DNA of 64,000 bases from Pseudomaricurvus sp965656525 (GTDB taxonomy: Bacteria > Pseudomonadota > Gammaproteobacteria > Pseudomonadales > Cellvibrionaceae): positions 1 to 64,000 of the forward strand of contig CBFHKY010000001.1 of assembly GCA_965656525.1 (NCBI GenBank), in the 5' to 3' direction. Below the pieces are notes generated by a model, which was given only the letters and a program-made list of their open reading frames with translations, was not told the DNA's origin and did not search any database. A program made the position numbers and the translations under genes. Positions 17,333 to 26,708 of this stretch are shown here, piece after piece; position 1 is the stretch's first letter; each line of letters starts with the position of its first letter.

Positions 17333-17766
17333 TGAGCGATGATGATCTGTTAGATGACGACAACGGCGAAGAGCCAAATCAAGACGCTATGGCGGATGAG
17401 TGGGCTGCTGCAATGGCAGAAGCCGAGGGTGCTGAAGAGCCGGATGACGATATCAGTCAGATAGCGTTGAGTGAACTGAGCGATGAGGGGACTGCACCCA
17501 ACGGCAACCCCGATCTAGAAGTGATACTAGATATCCCCGTTACCATCGCCATGGAAGTGGGCTCTACCTCCATCACTATTCGTAATTTGCTGCAATTAAA
17601 TCAAGGTTCAGTTATTGAATTAGATCGTCTGGCCGGTGAGCCGCTGGACGTTTTGGTGAATGGAACTCTAATTGCGCACGGTGAAGTCGTGGTGGTGAAT
17701 GAAAAATTCGGTATTCGTATGACCGATGTAATCAGTCCAGCTGAGCGTATTAAACGCTTGCGTTGA
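17329..17766 (+). CDS. fliN: Flagellar motor switch protein FliN
   Basis: 145 aa. A variable acidic N-terminus (MSDDDLLDDDNGEEP) precedes the SpoA domain (VTIAMEVGSTSITIRNLLQLNQGS ... GEVVVVNEKFGIRMTDV, given here only in part) that builds the lower C-ring with FliM. Starts at 17329 or 17332 are both possible (ATGATG, with AAAGGAAG upstream). The family length is normal once the acidic leader is counted. Confidence 0.95.
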   Translation: MMSDDDLLDDDNGEEPNQDAMADEWAAAMAEAEGAEEPDDDISQIALSELSDEGTAPNGNPDLEVILDIPVTIAMEVGSTSITIRNLLQLNQGSVIELDRLAGEPLDVLVNGTLIAHGEVVVVNEKFGIRMTDVISPAERIKRLR

Positions 17767-17783
17767 TACATAGGTAAAGTCGT

Positions 17784-18269
17784 ATGTTTAAATTTATTCG
17801 TCTTACACATGTTTTTTGTACGATGTTTTTTTCCCGTTTAGTGATGGCTAATGAATCCGAGAGTACAGCTTCCATAGCCGATAGTGTCACCTCATCCTCT
17901 GTGTCGGCCATACAATCTACAAGCGCATTACCAAGCAGCGGGCTGTATGTTTTACAGGTCCTACTAGGCTTAGGCTTTGTGGTAGTTTTGATTTTTGTGG
18001 CTGCATGGCTAATGAAACGAGTGGGCCATGGTTCGTTGATGGGTGCCAGTCACATGCGCATTATGGCGACTTTAGCGATAGGAACCAAAGAGCGTTTAGC
18101 CATTGTCGATGTTGCGGGAACTCAGATTTTATTAGGAGTTACCTCCCAAAGCATTAACACTTTGCATACATTTGACACGCCTATTATTTCAACAGAAAAA
18201 GTTAAATCCGATTCAGACTTCTCGGAAAAATTGAAAGAGATATTAGCGAGAGGGGAGGCGAAGCCTTGA
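17784..18269 (+). CDS. fliO: Flagellar biogenesis protein FliO
   Basis: 161 aa. An N-terminal hydrophobic signal-like stretch is followed by a short serine-rich periplasmic segment, one strong membrane helix (LQVLLGLGFVVVLIFVAAWL) and a cytoplasmic domain with MATLAIGTKERLAIVDV and ILLGVTSQSI, typical of FliO, which assists assembly of the FliP ring. The last codons overlap the TTG start of fliP. FliO is the least conserved member of the run, but its place between fliN and fliP is diagnostic. Confidence 0.9.
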   Translation: MFKFIRLTHVFCTMFFSRLVMANESESTASIADSVTSSSVSAIQSTSALPSSGLYVLQVLLGLGFVVVLIFVAAWLMKRVGHGSLMGASHMRIMATLAIGTKERLAIVDVAGTQILLGVTSQSINTLHTFDTPIISTEKVKSDSDFSEKLKEILARGEAKP

Positions 18270-19066
18270 AGTCTCTGACGGGTTTGATGCTGATGAAAGT
18301 ACTCGTGTGCTTAATCATTCTCTGTATGAGCAGTTTGGCCGCAGCACAAACATCGCCACCTGCCTCAGAGGGTGGTTTTTTACAAGGTTTGCCTGGGTTG
18401 CAAGCACTGACCGTCACTAATAACCCTGACGGTACAGAAGAGTACAGTGTCACACTGCAAATACTCGCGGTAATGACGGCACTGTCTTTCCTGCCCGCTA
18501 TTCTAATGATGATGACGTCTTTTACACGCATTATCATTGTATTTGCTATTTTAAGGCAAGCCCTAGGTTTACAACAATCACCATCCAATCAAATTCTTAT
18601 TGGTCTCAGTTTGTTTCTCACGCTTTTTATCATGACCCCGGTATTCAATGAGATCAATGAACAAGCATTTCAGCCTTATTTACAAGAAACCATTACCTCT
18701 GGTGAAGCTTTCGAGCGTTTACAAAAACCTTTTCATGCTTTTATGTTGGCTCAAACCCGTGAAAGTGATTTGGGGTTGTTCATGGAAATTGCGAACCAAC
18801 GCAATATACAAACGCCAGAAGATGTACCAATGACAATTTTAGTGCCTGCTTTTGTAACCTCTGAACTTAAAACAGCTTTTCAAATCGGTTTTATTATTTT
18901 TATTCCTTTTCTAGTAATCGATATTGTTGTAGCCAGTGTCTTGATGGCAATGGGTATGATGATGTTATCACCACTAATTATTTCCCTACCTTTTAAAATC
19001 ATGCTGTTTGTTCTGGTCGATGGCTGGGCTTTGATCATCGGCACACTAGCTGCGAGCTATGGTTAG
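18266..19066 (+). CDS. fliP: Flagellar export gate protein FliP
   Basis: 266 aa with a cleavable signal peptide (ends near SSLAAAQTSPPA) and four membrane helices. Family words include LSFLPAILMMMTSFTRIIIV, LGLQQSPSNQ and LVIDIVVASVLMAMGMMM. It forms the pore of the export gate with FliQ and FliR. It begins at TTG 18266, with GAGGGGAGG upstream and a 4-base overlap with fliO. Confidence 0.96.
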   Translation: MKSLTGLMLMKVLVCLIILCMSSLAAAQTSPPASEGGFLQGLPGLQALTVTNNPDGTEEYSVTLQILAVMTALSFLPAILMMMTSFTRIIIVFAILRQALGLQQSPSNQILIGLSLFLTLFIMTPVFNEINEQAFQPYLQETITSGEAFERLQKPFHAFMLAQTRESDLGLFMEIANQRNIQTPEDVPMTILVPAFVTSELKTAFQIGFIIFIPFLVIDIVVASVLMAMGMMMLSPLIISLPFKIMLFVLVDGWALIIGTLAASYG

Positions 19067-19116
19067 AGTTCAACCAATCTTTTATATAAAGCCATGTCAC
19101 ACCAAAGGAGCTTTTT

Positions 19117-19386
19117 ATGACACCAGAAGTTGTTATGGATTTATTGGGTAATGCGCTGTATCTGACGGTGGTTATGGTGGCTCTTATTGTAGGCCCCAGT
19201 TTGGTGATCGGGTTAATCGTGAGTATGTTTCAAGCCGCCACTCAGATTAACGAACAAACGTTAAGCTTCTTGCCTCGGTTGTTAGTGACTCTTGCAACGA
19301 TCATGATTGCAGGTGGGTGGTTGCTTACGCAATTTATGGATTTGTTTAAAGGGTTAATCATGCAAATCCCCAATTTGATTGGCTAA
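19117..19386 (+). CDS. fliQ: Flagellar export gate protein FliQ
   Basis: 89-aa protein with two membrane helices (LYLTVVMVALIVGPSLVIGL and a second near LLVTLATIMIAGGWLL), the fixed FliQ layout, including the family phrase SMFQAATQINEQTL. It packs around FliP-FliR in the export gate. AAAGGAG precedes the ATG; fliR follows after 8 bases. Confidence 0.96.
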   Translation: MTPEVVMDLLGNALYLTVVMVALIVGPSLVIGLIVSMFQAATQINEQTLSFLPRLLVTLATIMIAGGWLLTQFMDLFKGLIMQIPNLIG

Positions 19387-19394
19387 CCCTGCTA

Positions 19395-20174
19395 ATGTGG
19401 CTATTAACTGAAGCGCAAATCACAGAATTTATTGGCCGCTATCTATGGCCTTTTTTTCGTATTACAGCATTGTTTATGTCGATGCCGATTGTGGGTACTC
19501 GTTTGGTGAGCGCGCGTATTCGAGTGGTGCTCGGCGTGAGTATGACACTGCTTGTTGTTCCGTTTTTGCCTCCGCTTCCGTCAATGCCACCGCTGTCTCT
19601 GGCCAGTGCAGTCGTTATTATTCATCAAATTATTATTGGCGTGAGCATCGGCTTTTTTCTACAAGTGGTGTTTCATGTGTTCGTTATGGCGGGGCAGTTC
19701 ATTGCTATGAAAATGGGTTTAGGCTTTGCATCGATGAATGATCCAGCTAATGGTGTGACAGTGACGGTGTTATCGCAATATTATTTGATTATGACCACGT
19801 TATTATTCCTCAGTATGAATGGCCATTTGGTGGTATTTCAATTGATTGTGGAAAGTTTTACGACAATTCCTATTGCAGAGCAGGGGATGCCACTTTCTGT
19901 TTTTTGGGAAATCGCAACCAGTGGCAGTTGGATGTTCAGTCGTGGTTTGTTAATTGCTATGCCAGTTTTAACGTCTTTACTGGTAGTGAACTTAGCGTTC
20001 GGTGTGATGAGCCGTGCCGCACCACAGATGAATGTATTTACGGTAGGTTTTCCCATTACCTTGATTCTTGGCATGGTGCTCATGCTGTACAGTATGCCCA
20101 GTTTTTTGCCTAATTATCAGCGTTTTATTGAAGAAGGATTTAACGCCTTACACCATTTTCTGGAGATTCCTTGA
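19395..20174 (+). CDS. fliR: Flagellar export gate protein FliR
   Basis: 259 aa, six hydrophobic helices, component of the FliPQR gate. Recognisable stretches include FFRITALFMSMPIVGTR, FVMAGQFIAMKMGLGFASMNDP and NLAFGVMSRAAPQMNVF. Its TGA (20172-20174) shares a base with the flhB ATG, matching the common fliR-flhB coupling. Confidence 0.96.
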   Translation: MWLLTEAQITEFIGRYLWPFFRITALFMSMPIVGTRLVSARIRVVLGVSMTLLVVPFLPPLPSMPPLSLASAVVIIHQIIIGVSIGFFLQVVFHVFVMAGQFIAMKMGLGFASMNDPANGVTVTVLSQYYLIMTTLLFLSMNGHLVVFQLIVESFTTIPIAEQGMPLSVFWEIATSGSWMFSRGLLIAMPVLTSLLVVNLAFGVMSRAAPQMNVFTVGFPITLILGMVLMLYSMPSFLPNYQRFIEEGFNALHHFLEIP

Positions 20175-21307
20175 TGGCGGGCGACGACAGTCAGGAAAAA
20201 ACAGAAGAACCCACGGCACGAAAATTGGAAAAAGCCCGTGAGGACGGGCAAGTTCCCCGATCAAGAGAACTGACTACATCCGCTATTTTGCTGGTAGGTA
20301 CAATTTGTCTTTTTGTGTTTGCGCCATTCATGTCCGATCGCTTGCTTTCCATGATGCGATTTAACTTTTCGTTTTCCCGTGAAGAAGTTTTTGACACCAA
20401 CATGATGTTGGTGAAACTGGGTCAGACCATGGGGGATGCGATTTGGATGCTAGTACCATTATTTGCCGCACTGGCTATAGCGTCTATACTGGGCCCGATC
20501 TCTTTGGGGGGGTGGTTATGGAGTACTAAAGCACTTATGCCAAAAGGCAGTCGAATGAACCCTATGGAGGGGCTCAAGCGAATGTTTGGCGTAAAAGGGC
20601 TTGTCGAGTTATTAAAAGCTTTGGCCAAAGTTTTGCTCATTTTAACGTTGGCCATTTTTTTGCTGTTGTCGATGCAGCAAGATTTTATTGAACTGGCCAA
20701 TCAGTCGGTGCGAACCTCCATCGTTGATTCTCTCAAAATGTCGGGTTTCGCGGCCATTGTATTATCGGCGGTTACGGTTTTTATTGTGTTAGTCGATGTG
20801 CCGTTTCAAATATGGGATAACAGCCGAAAGCTAAAAATGTCTCGTCAAGACATCAAAGATGAAATGAAAGATTCCGAAGGCAAGCCCGAAGTAAAAGGGC
20901 GTATTCGCCAGCTGCAGCGTGAGATGGCGAATCAGAGGCAGTTGTCTGCTGTACCAGAAGCGGATGTGGTGATTACCAACCCGACCCACTTTGCTGTTGC
21001 CATTAAATACAATCCCGATGACATGGAAACCCCGCTAGTGATCGCAAAAGGGGTAGACTTTTTCGCCTTAAAAATTCGCGAGGTGGCTTCTGCCAATGAT
21101 GTTCAAGTTCTAGAGTCACCTGTATTGGCGCGGGCTGTGTATTATACAACCGAGGTAGATCAAGAAATTCCCGCAGGGCTCTACATGGCGGTAGCTCAAA
21201 TACTCGCTTATGTTTTCCAATTAAGAAATTATCGAAAAGGGCGCGGCGAAAAACCACCTTACCCCAAGAATATTGATGTCCCTAAAGACATGCGCTTTGA
21301 CTCTTAA
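20174..21307 (+). CDS. flhB: Flagellar export switch protein FlhB
   Basis: 377 aa. An N-terminal soluble leader (SQEKTEEPTARKLEKAREDG) is followed by four membrane helices and a cytoplasmic domain with the self-cleavage site NPTH in DVVITNPTHFAVAIKY. Cleavage there lets FlhB change export specificity together with FliK. The start is ATG 20174, with GGAGA 7 bases upstream; a TTG one codon earlier is less likely. The gene ends before a spacer of about 210 bases that holds the flhA promoter. Confidence 0.96.
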   Translation: MAGDDSQEKTEEPTARKLEKAREDGQVPRSRELTTSAILLVGTICLFVFAPFMSDRLLSMMRFNFSFSREEVFDTNMMLVKLGQTMGDAIWMLVPLFAALAIASILGPISLGGWLWSTKALMPKGSRMNPMEGLKRMFGVKGLVELLKALAKVLLILTLAIFLLLSMQQDFIELANQSVRTSIVDSLKMSGFAAIVLSAVTVFIVLVDVPFQIWDNSRKLKMSRQDIKDEMKDSEGKPEVKGRIRQLQREMANQRQLSAVPEADVVITNPTHFAVAIKYNPDDMETPLVIAKGVDFFALKIREVASANDVQVLESPVLARAVYYTTEVDQEIPAGLYMAVAQILAYVFQLRNYRKGRGEKPPYPKNIDVPKDMRFDS

Positions 21308-21462
21308 TAACCTGTCACTGACGATTTTTTGGCAGGTTGTTGTGTATCGCTAAATGCGTCAAGTAATTGCTGATGGCTTTAATTTTGAGGTTAAGGTGAT
21401 TCACGTTCTAAACCCCCTGCTAGCAAAGTACTACAATATTTTTTCTCGATTTTTTCTTCAGT

Positions 21463-21477
21463 GGGTACGGTTCTTGC
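21463..21477 (+). promoter_or_regulatory. Sigma-54-type promoter upstream of flhA
   Basis: GGGTACGGTTCTTGC places GG and GC at the correct spacing, with a full TTGC and two deviations in the -24 element. Predicted transcription start is near 21489, 30 bases before the ATG at 21521. flhA carries an RpoN promoter in other polar flagellates. Confidence 0.6.
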
Positions 21478-21520
21478 GATAGACCTAGGAACTTTAGGCA
21501 ACGTCAAGAAACTGTACTTC

Positions 21521-23758
21521 ATGGGCTCACAACTTTCAGAATTTCGGAAATTTACCAGCACCATCGATCGCCGAACCGCGTTTGATCACGTTCGCAGTGT
21601 TGGTCAAGGCAACTTAGGTGTTCCTGTCTTGCTGTTAATGCTGTTGGGCATGATGACGTTGCCTTTACCGCCTTTTCTTCTAGATTTATTCTTCTCGTTC
21701 AATATTGCATTGTCTATTGTGGTTTTGCTTGTCGGTGTGTACAGCTTAAGGCCTCTGGATTTTGCGGTTTTCCCTACCATATTGTTGGTCGCTACGTTAA
21801 TGCGTCTTGCTCTGAACGTAGCATCAACACGAGTGGTGCTCTTAGAAGGTCACGAGGGCGGTGACGCAGCGGGGAAGGTGATTCAAGCGTTTGGTGAGGT
21901 GGTCATTGGCGGTAACTATGCCGTAGGTATCATCATCTTTATCATTTTGATGATCATCAATTTTGTGGTGGTGACGAAAGGTGCTGGTCGTATTTCGGAG
22001 GTCAGTGCGCGGTTCACTTTGGATGCTATGCCCGGCAAACAAATGGCCATTGATGCGGATCTTAATGCGGGCTTAATTGATCAAGATGAAGCTCGTCAGC
22101 GTCGCGAAGATGTGGCTTCTGAAGCTGACTTTTACGGTGCAATGGATGGTGCCAGTAAGTTTGTCCGCGGTGATGCGATTGCGGGTATTTTAATTCTTGT
22201 TCTTAACATCATTGGTGGGTTGATCGTAGGGATGGCCCAGCACGACTTGGAGTTCCAAGACGCGTTAGAAAAGTACATTTTGTTGACCATTGGTGATGGC
22301 TTAGTCGCTCAAATACCTTCCCTGTTACTGTCCACATCTGCCGCCATTATGGTGACCCGTGTAAATAGCGCAGAAGATATGCGCAAACAAATCATGCGTC
22401 AGATGTTTGATTCCCCCAAAGCTTTGGGGGTTGCCGCTATGGTGCTGTTCATCATGGGTGCCATACCGGGTATGCCTCATGTTTCGTTTTTGGGGTTGGC
22501 ATTTTTGGCCGCGGGTTTAGCGTTGTTTTTGTATTACAACCAACATCAGAAGTCGCTACAAGAAGCGCAACCGGCAACCGAGGCCGGTAGATCTGGAATG
22601 CCAGCTTCCTCGCCACAATCAGCACCCTCCAGAACAGCCATCAGCAGTGACTCAGGGCGCCCAGTAACGGTGGATGCCAGAGATGTTACTCCAGCGGAAA
22701 CACCGGATATCAGCTGGGATGACGTCCAAGCTGTGGATGTCGTGGGCTTGGAGGTAGGGTATCGATTAATCCCTATGGTCGACAAAAACCAAGGTGGTGA
22801 ATTGCTGAGCCGCATTAAAGGGGTACGCAAAAAGTTATCCCAAGACATTGGTTTTTTGGTGCCGTCAGTTCATATCCGTGACAATTTGGATTTATCCCCG
22901 AATGCGTATCGCATCAGTTTAATGGGCGTAACTTTGGCAGAGGCGGACATCCATCCAGATAAAGAATTGGCAATTAACCCTGGGCAAGTGTTTGGCAGTA
23001 TTGATGGTCTAGCAACACGGGATCCAGCGTTTGGGTTGGATGCAGTATGGATTGAAAAAGACAAAAAAGACAAAGCACAAACGCTCGGTTACACCGTTGT
23101 TGACCCCAGTACAGTCATTGCAACACACATCAATCAAATTCTGCACAAACACAGTGGTGAGCTGTTAGGCCATGAAGAAGTTCAGAAACTGGTGGATAAG
23201 CTCGAAGAGAGCTCTCCTAAACTGGTAGAACAATTAATTCCGGGAGCCGTTTCACTGAATTTATTGTTGAAGATTCTTCAGGGGCTGTTGATTGAAAATG
23301 TTCCAATTAGGGATATGCGCAGTATCGCCGAAGCGTTGGCGGCAGTCGGAGGGTCGAGTCAAGATCCTGACACTCTGATTGCTTATGTACGTCAAGGGCT
23401 ATCGCGTCAAATTGTCCAAAGCATTGTAGGGCAAGAGCCGGAGGTGCCCGTTATCACCTTAGAAGCTGGTTTGGAACAGTTGTTGCTACAGACCTTACAG
23501 CAGGCACAAAAAACTGGCACTAACAATGCTTCTATTGAGCCTTCTCTGGCAGATAAGCTGCAGCAGTCATTGATTGACGCGGCGCAGCAGCAAGAAATGA
23601 AGGGGCGTCCATTAGTGTTGTTGGTAGCCGCACCACTGAGATTAATGTTGTGGCGTTTTGTTCGCTTTGCGGTGCCAGACATGAGCGTATTGGCTTACAC
23701 AGAAATACCTGACAATAAACAAATTACGATTGAAGCCAGTGTGGGAGTGGATACTTAA
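21521..23758 (+). CDS. flhA: Flagellar export gate protein FlhA
   Basis: About 745 aa. Eight membrane helices in the first half include the FHIPEP-family region (FAVFPTILLVATLMRLALN, STRVVLL, GAGRISEVSARFTLDAMPG with the conserved MPGKQMAIDADL). The large cytoplasmic domain (from about residue 365) forms the nonameric docking ring for chaperone-substrate complexes. The start at ATG 21521 is chosen because the longer frame from GTG 21461 runs across the sigma-54-type promoter and would lie upstream of the transcript; homologues also begin near GNLGVPVLLL. Confidence 0.95.
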   Translation: MGSQLSEFRKFTSTIDRRTAFDHVRSVGQGNLGVPVLLLMLLGMMTLPLPPFLLDLFFSFNIALSIVVLLVGVYSLRPLDFAVFPTILLVATLMRLALNVASTRVVLLEGHEGGDAAGKVIQAFGEVVIGGNYAVGIIIFIILMIINFVVVTKGAGRISEVSARFTLDAMPGKQMAIDADLNAGLIDQDEARQRREDVASEADFYGAMDGASKFVRGDAIAGILILVLNIIGGLIVGMAQHDLEFQDALEKYILLTIGDGLVAQIPSLLLSTSAAIMVTRVNSAEDMRKQIMRQMFDSPKALGVAAMVLFIMGAIPGMPHVSFLGLAFLAAGLALFLYYNQHQKSLQEAQPATEAGRSGMPASSPQSAPSRTAISSDSGRPVTVDARDVTPAETPDISWDDVQAVDVVGLEVGYRLIPMVDKNQGGELLSRIKGVRKKLSQDIGFLVPSVHIRDNLDLSPNAYRISLMGVTLAEADIHPDKELAINPGQVFGSIDGLATRDPAFGLDAVWIEKDKKDKAQTLGYTVVDPSTVIATHINQILHKHSGELLGHEEVQKLVDKLEESSPKLVEQLIPGAVSLNLLLKILQGLLIENVPIRDMRSIAEALAAVGGSSQDPDTLIAYVRQGLSRQIVQSIVGQEPEVPVITLEAGLEQLLLQTLQQAQKTGTNNASIEPSLADKLQQSLIDAAQQQEMKGRPLVLLVAAPLRLMLWRFVRFAVPDMSVLAYTEIPDNKQITIEASVGVDT

Positions 23759-23892
23759 CGTCTAAATTTGTTTTCTCTAAAAAGAGATCAAATTTGAACA
23801 CACGGCAAGACAAACATTGATCACGCTTGTAAAGCGTAACACGAGCCAAGAGCTCACTGGCCATGATGCAGGTGGCTTTGGAGGAACAAAAA

Positions 23893-25590
23893 ATGACAGT
23901 GAAACGTTTCGTAGCAGCGGACATGCGCAGAGCTTTAGAGCTGGTTAGGCAAGAGCTAGGGCCTGAAGCTATCATTTTATCCAGCCGTCGAGTGAAGCAG
24001 GGTGTAGAAATTGTTACGTCTTTACAGGAGTCTGCAGCCAACGTTACATCTTCCATTGACCACGCCATTGATGGTGTAGATGTTCCAATGGGCAGTGATG
24101 GCGCTTGGCGTGATCAGAAAGACGCAGAAACAACTTTCGCTAACAGTCCTGCATTGCGCTCGGCTCGTTTAGCTACCCAGGGCTCGCAGATACCTTTTCC
24201 CACGTCTACTTTTAAAACAGACGAGCGGGAACATCATGCTGCCCACAGCCGTGGCCCAGCTTCTGGTAAGACGGCTCAAGAGTTGGCTTTAGAACTGGAT
24301 GCTGCAAGAGAGCGAATGTTAGCCGCGAAGCGCCAGCAATCCTATGATGATAAGCCTATTGGTCAGATGAGCGACGCAGAATTTGATCAATACTCTGCTG
24401 CGAAGCCTCAGCCCGGTGCCACTTGGCGCCAAGAATCTAATGCAACGCACAAGTCTTCTAACTCTTCTCAGTTTGATCAGCGTCAGCCGTCTTATTCTCA
24501 TACCAAATTCGCTCATCACGACTCAGAATCCGCGAGCGATCATGCCGGCTCCCGTTTTGATGACCACGCTGCAAGCGCTCAGCATCACAATTATCGAGAG
24601 CAGGCGGCAGAGCGGCAACAGTTTGTTGAGAGAATGTCTTTAAATCGAGAGCACGACGTTCAACAGCACGCCGAGCATCAGCGCCAGATGGATTCACTGC
24701 AATCAGAACTGGCTGATATGCGTCTGTTACTCGAAGAACAGCTGACTCGTATGGCCAACACCCCACAGCTCAGCTCGCCCATACAGTCGGGCGTGATGCG
24801 CCGCCTAAAGCACATGGGGCTGACCGATCGGGTCGCGAACGCTGTGATTGAGCTGATGAATCCTCATCGTACGGTACAAGAAGCCTGGGCCGATGCTTTA
24901 GCGATTTTGTCTCGCCAAATACCCACCGCCGATGAAGATCGAGTGATGAAAGGCGGAATGTTTGCTTTCGTGGGGCCTACTGGCGTAGGTAAAACCACCA
25001 CTATTGCTAAATTGGCGGCACGGGCTGTATTGGAGCATGGCGCCGCGAATGTGGCAATGGTCACTACAGATACATATCGGATTGCAGCCCACGACCAATT
25101 ACGTTCACTGGGGCGTATTCTTAATGTACAAGTCAAAGTGGTGGACGACAACCAAGATTTACAAGCCGTATTGCGCAGCTTAAAACACTGTCCGTTGGTG
25201 TTGATCGATACGGCCGGTTTCCGGCTTGGCGACCCTCAGCTTAAAGCTCAACTTCAAGCCTTGCATGAACTTGAAAACGTTTCTACCTTTTTAGTGATGG
25301 CGGCTAACGCACAATTACAGATGATGAAAGCCACTATACACGCTCATCAAGGCGTTGGTTTGCACGGCTGTGTGCTTACCAAGTTGGATGAAAGTGCAAG
25401 TTTGGGTGAATCCATCAGCCTGTTGGTAGAGCAACAATTACCCATCGTGTATACCACTGACGGGCAGGAAATCCCTCAAGATTTAGCGGTTGCCAAGGGG
25501 CACAGACTGGTAGCCAAATCCGTTGGCTTGATGCGAGCAGGGTTACACAGCAGCGGTGATGTACAAAGTAGCGGTCAAATCCTCAGCTGA
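23893..25590 (+). CDS. flhF: Signal-recognition-type GTPase FlhF
   Basis: 565 aa. FlhF places the flagellum at the pole. The N-terminal B domain (MTVKRFVAADMRRALELVRQ) is followed by a long disordered stretch rich in H, Q, S and D (about 60-290) and by the NG GTPase domain with G1 GPTGVGKTTT, DTYRIAAHDQLR, LIDTAGF and TKLDES. ATG 23893 has GGAGGAAC 7 bases upstream, better than ATG 23863. It stands before fleN and fliA, the usual polar-flagellum set. Confidence 0.95.
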   Translation: MTVKRFVAADMRRALELVRQELGPEAIILSSRRVKQGVEIVTSLQESAANVTSSIDHAIDGVDVPMGSDGAWRDQKDAETTFANSPALRSARLATQGSQIPFPTSTFKTDEREHHAAHSRGPASGKTAQELALELDAARERMLAAKRQQSYDDKPIGQMSDAEFDQYSAAKPQPGATWRQESNATHKSSNSSQFDQRQPSYSHTKFAHHDSESASDHAGSRFDDHAASAQHHNYREQAAERQQFVERMSLNREHDVQQHAEHQRQMDSLQSELADMRLLLEEQLTRMANTPQLSSPIQSGVMRRLKHMGLTDRVANAVIELMNPHRTVQEAWADALAILSRQIPTADEDRVMKGGMFAFVGPTGVGKTTTIAKLAARAVLEHGAANVAMVTTDTYRIAAHDQLRSLGRILNVQVKVVDDNQDLQAVLRSLKHCPLVLIDTAGFRLGDPQLKAQLQALHELENVSTFLVMAANAQLQMMKATIHAHQGVGLHGCVLTKLDESASLGESISLLVEQQLPIVYTTDGQEIPQDLAVAKGHRLVAKSVGLMRAGLHSSGDVQSSGQILS

Positions 25591-25763
25591 CTGCTGACAA
25601 GCAACTATACTCAAGAGTAAGAAGTGGCATAACCGTCGAAATACGTCACTAAAATAGGTAAAACCTCAGATTCGCCATTTAAATAGAGCTATTAAAATGG
25701 CAAGCCGATTGAAACAGGCGTTTGACTAACGTGAGTGCAAGCGCCGAAGGAGAGTGTTGATTA

Positions 25764-26588
25764 ATGAGTGCATCGCGACCAGTTAAGGTAATTGCCGTCA
25801 CCGGCGGTAAGGGTGGTGTCGGCAAAAGTAATATTTCAGTCAACCTAAGCATTGCACTGGCGGAATTGAGACGCCGAGTCGTGCTCATGGATGCCGATCT
25901 TGGGCTTGCCAATATTGATGTGTTGCTTGGGATTAAAGCCGAAAAAAATCTCTCTGATGTTCTCAATGGATCTTGCAGCTTGAGTGAAGTCATGGTGAAT
26001 GGCCCAGCTGGGGTTAAAGTGGTTCCGGCCTCTTCAGGTGTCCCTCAAATGGCCTCTCTTTCGTCCCGAGAGCATGCGGCTCTGATTCATGCATTCAGTG
26101 ATCTCAATGATCAATTAGATGTACTGGTGGTGGATACCGCGGCGGGTATCTCCGATACGGTTGTGAGTTTTGTTCGTGCCGCGCAAGAGGTGATTGTCGT
26201 GGTTTGTGATGAGCCATCTTCTATTACCGATGCCTATGCCTTAATCAAACTGCTGAACAAAGAGCACGGGTTATTTCGCTTTCGTGTCATCGCTAACATG
26301 ACCCGTACCCTGCAAGAAGGAAAGGGTCTGTTTAATAAATTAAATATGGTGTGTGAGCGCTTTTTGGATGTGACTTTACAGTACTTGGGTCATGTTCCTT
26401 TTGACGAAAACGTGCGTAAAGCGGTGCAGCAGCAAAAACCTTTTCTTCTTTATGCCCCGAACTGTAAAGCGACGCAATCTATTCGCAAAATTGCAGATCA
26501 AGTGGATCAATGGCCGACCCCATCGGCTGCACGCGGGCATTTAGAGTTTTTTGTCGAGAAGTTACTGAAAACCGCATCGGCGCCCTAA
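25764..26588 (+). CDS. fleN: Flagellar number regulator FleN/FlhG (MinD-like ATPase)
   Basis: 274 aa. MinD/ParA-type ATPase with the deviant Walker A TGGKGGVGKSN, MDADLGLANID and VVDTAAGISDT. In polar flagellates it limits flagella to one by antagonising FleQ and works with FlhF. AAGGAGAG precedes the ATG. The preceding spacer (25591-25763) has no clear promoter; a TGGCAAGCCGATTGA string near 25700 is a poor sigma-54 match. Confidence 0.94.
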   Translation: MSASRPVKVIAVTGGKGGVGKSNISVNLSIALAELRRRVVLMDADLGLANIDVLLGIKAEKNLSDVLNGSCSLSEVMVNGPAGVKVVPASSGVPQMASLSSREHAALIHAFSDLNDQLDVLVVDTAAGISDTVVSFVRAAQEVIVVVCDEPSSITDAYALIKLLNKEHGLFRFRVIANMTRTLQEGKGLFNKLNMVCERFLDVTLQYLGHVPFDENVRKAVQQQKPFLLYAPNCKATQSIRKIADQVDQWPTPSAARGHLEFFVEKLLKTASAP

Positions 26589-26708
26589 GGTCGTTTATTC
26601 AGGCCGCTCTGCACATGACGGCAGGCCGATTGATGAGCACGTTAAGCAAACATTAACCAACGGGATTAACTGACCGGCAAGTACATAAGTTTTGACAGGA
26701 TTAATCTC

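Noticed and set aside
25690..25710. Sigma-54 promoter before fleN
   Set aside because: TGGCAAGCCGATTGA lacks the -12 GC, so the match is too weak.
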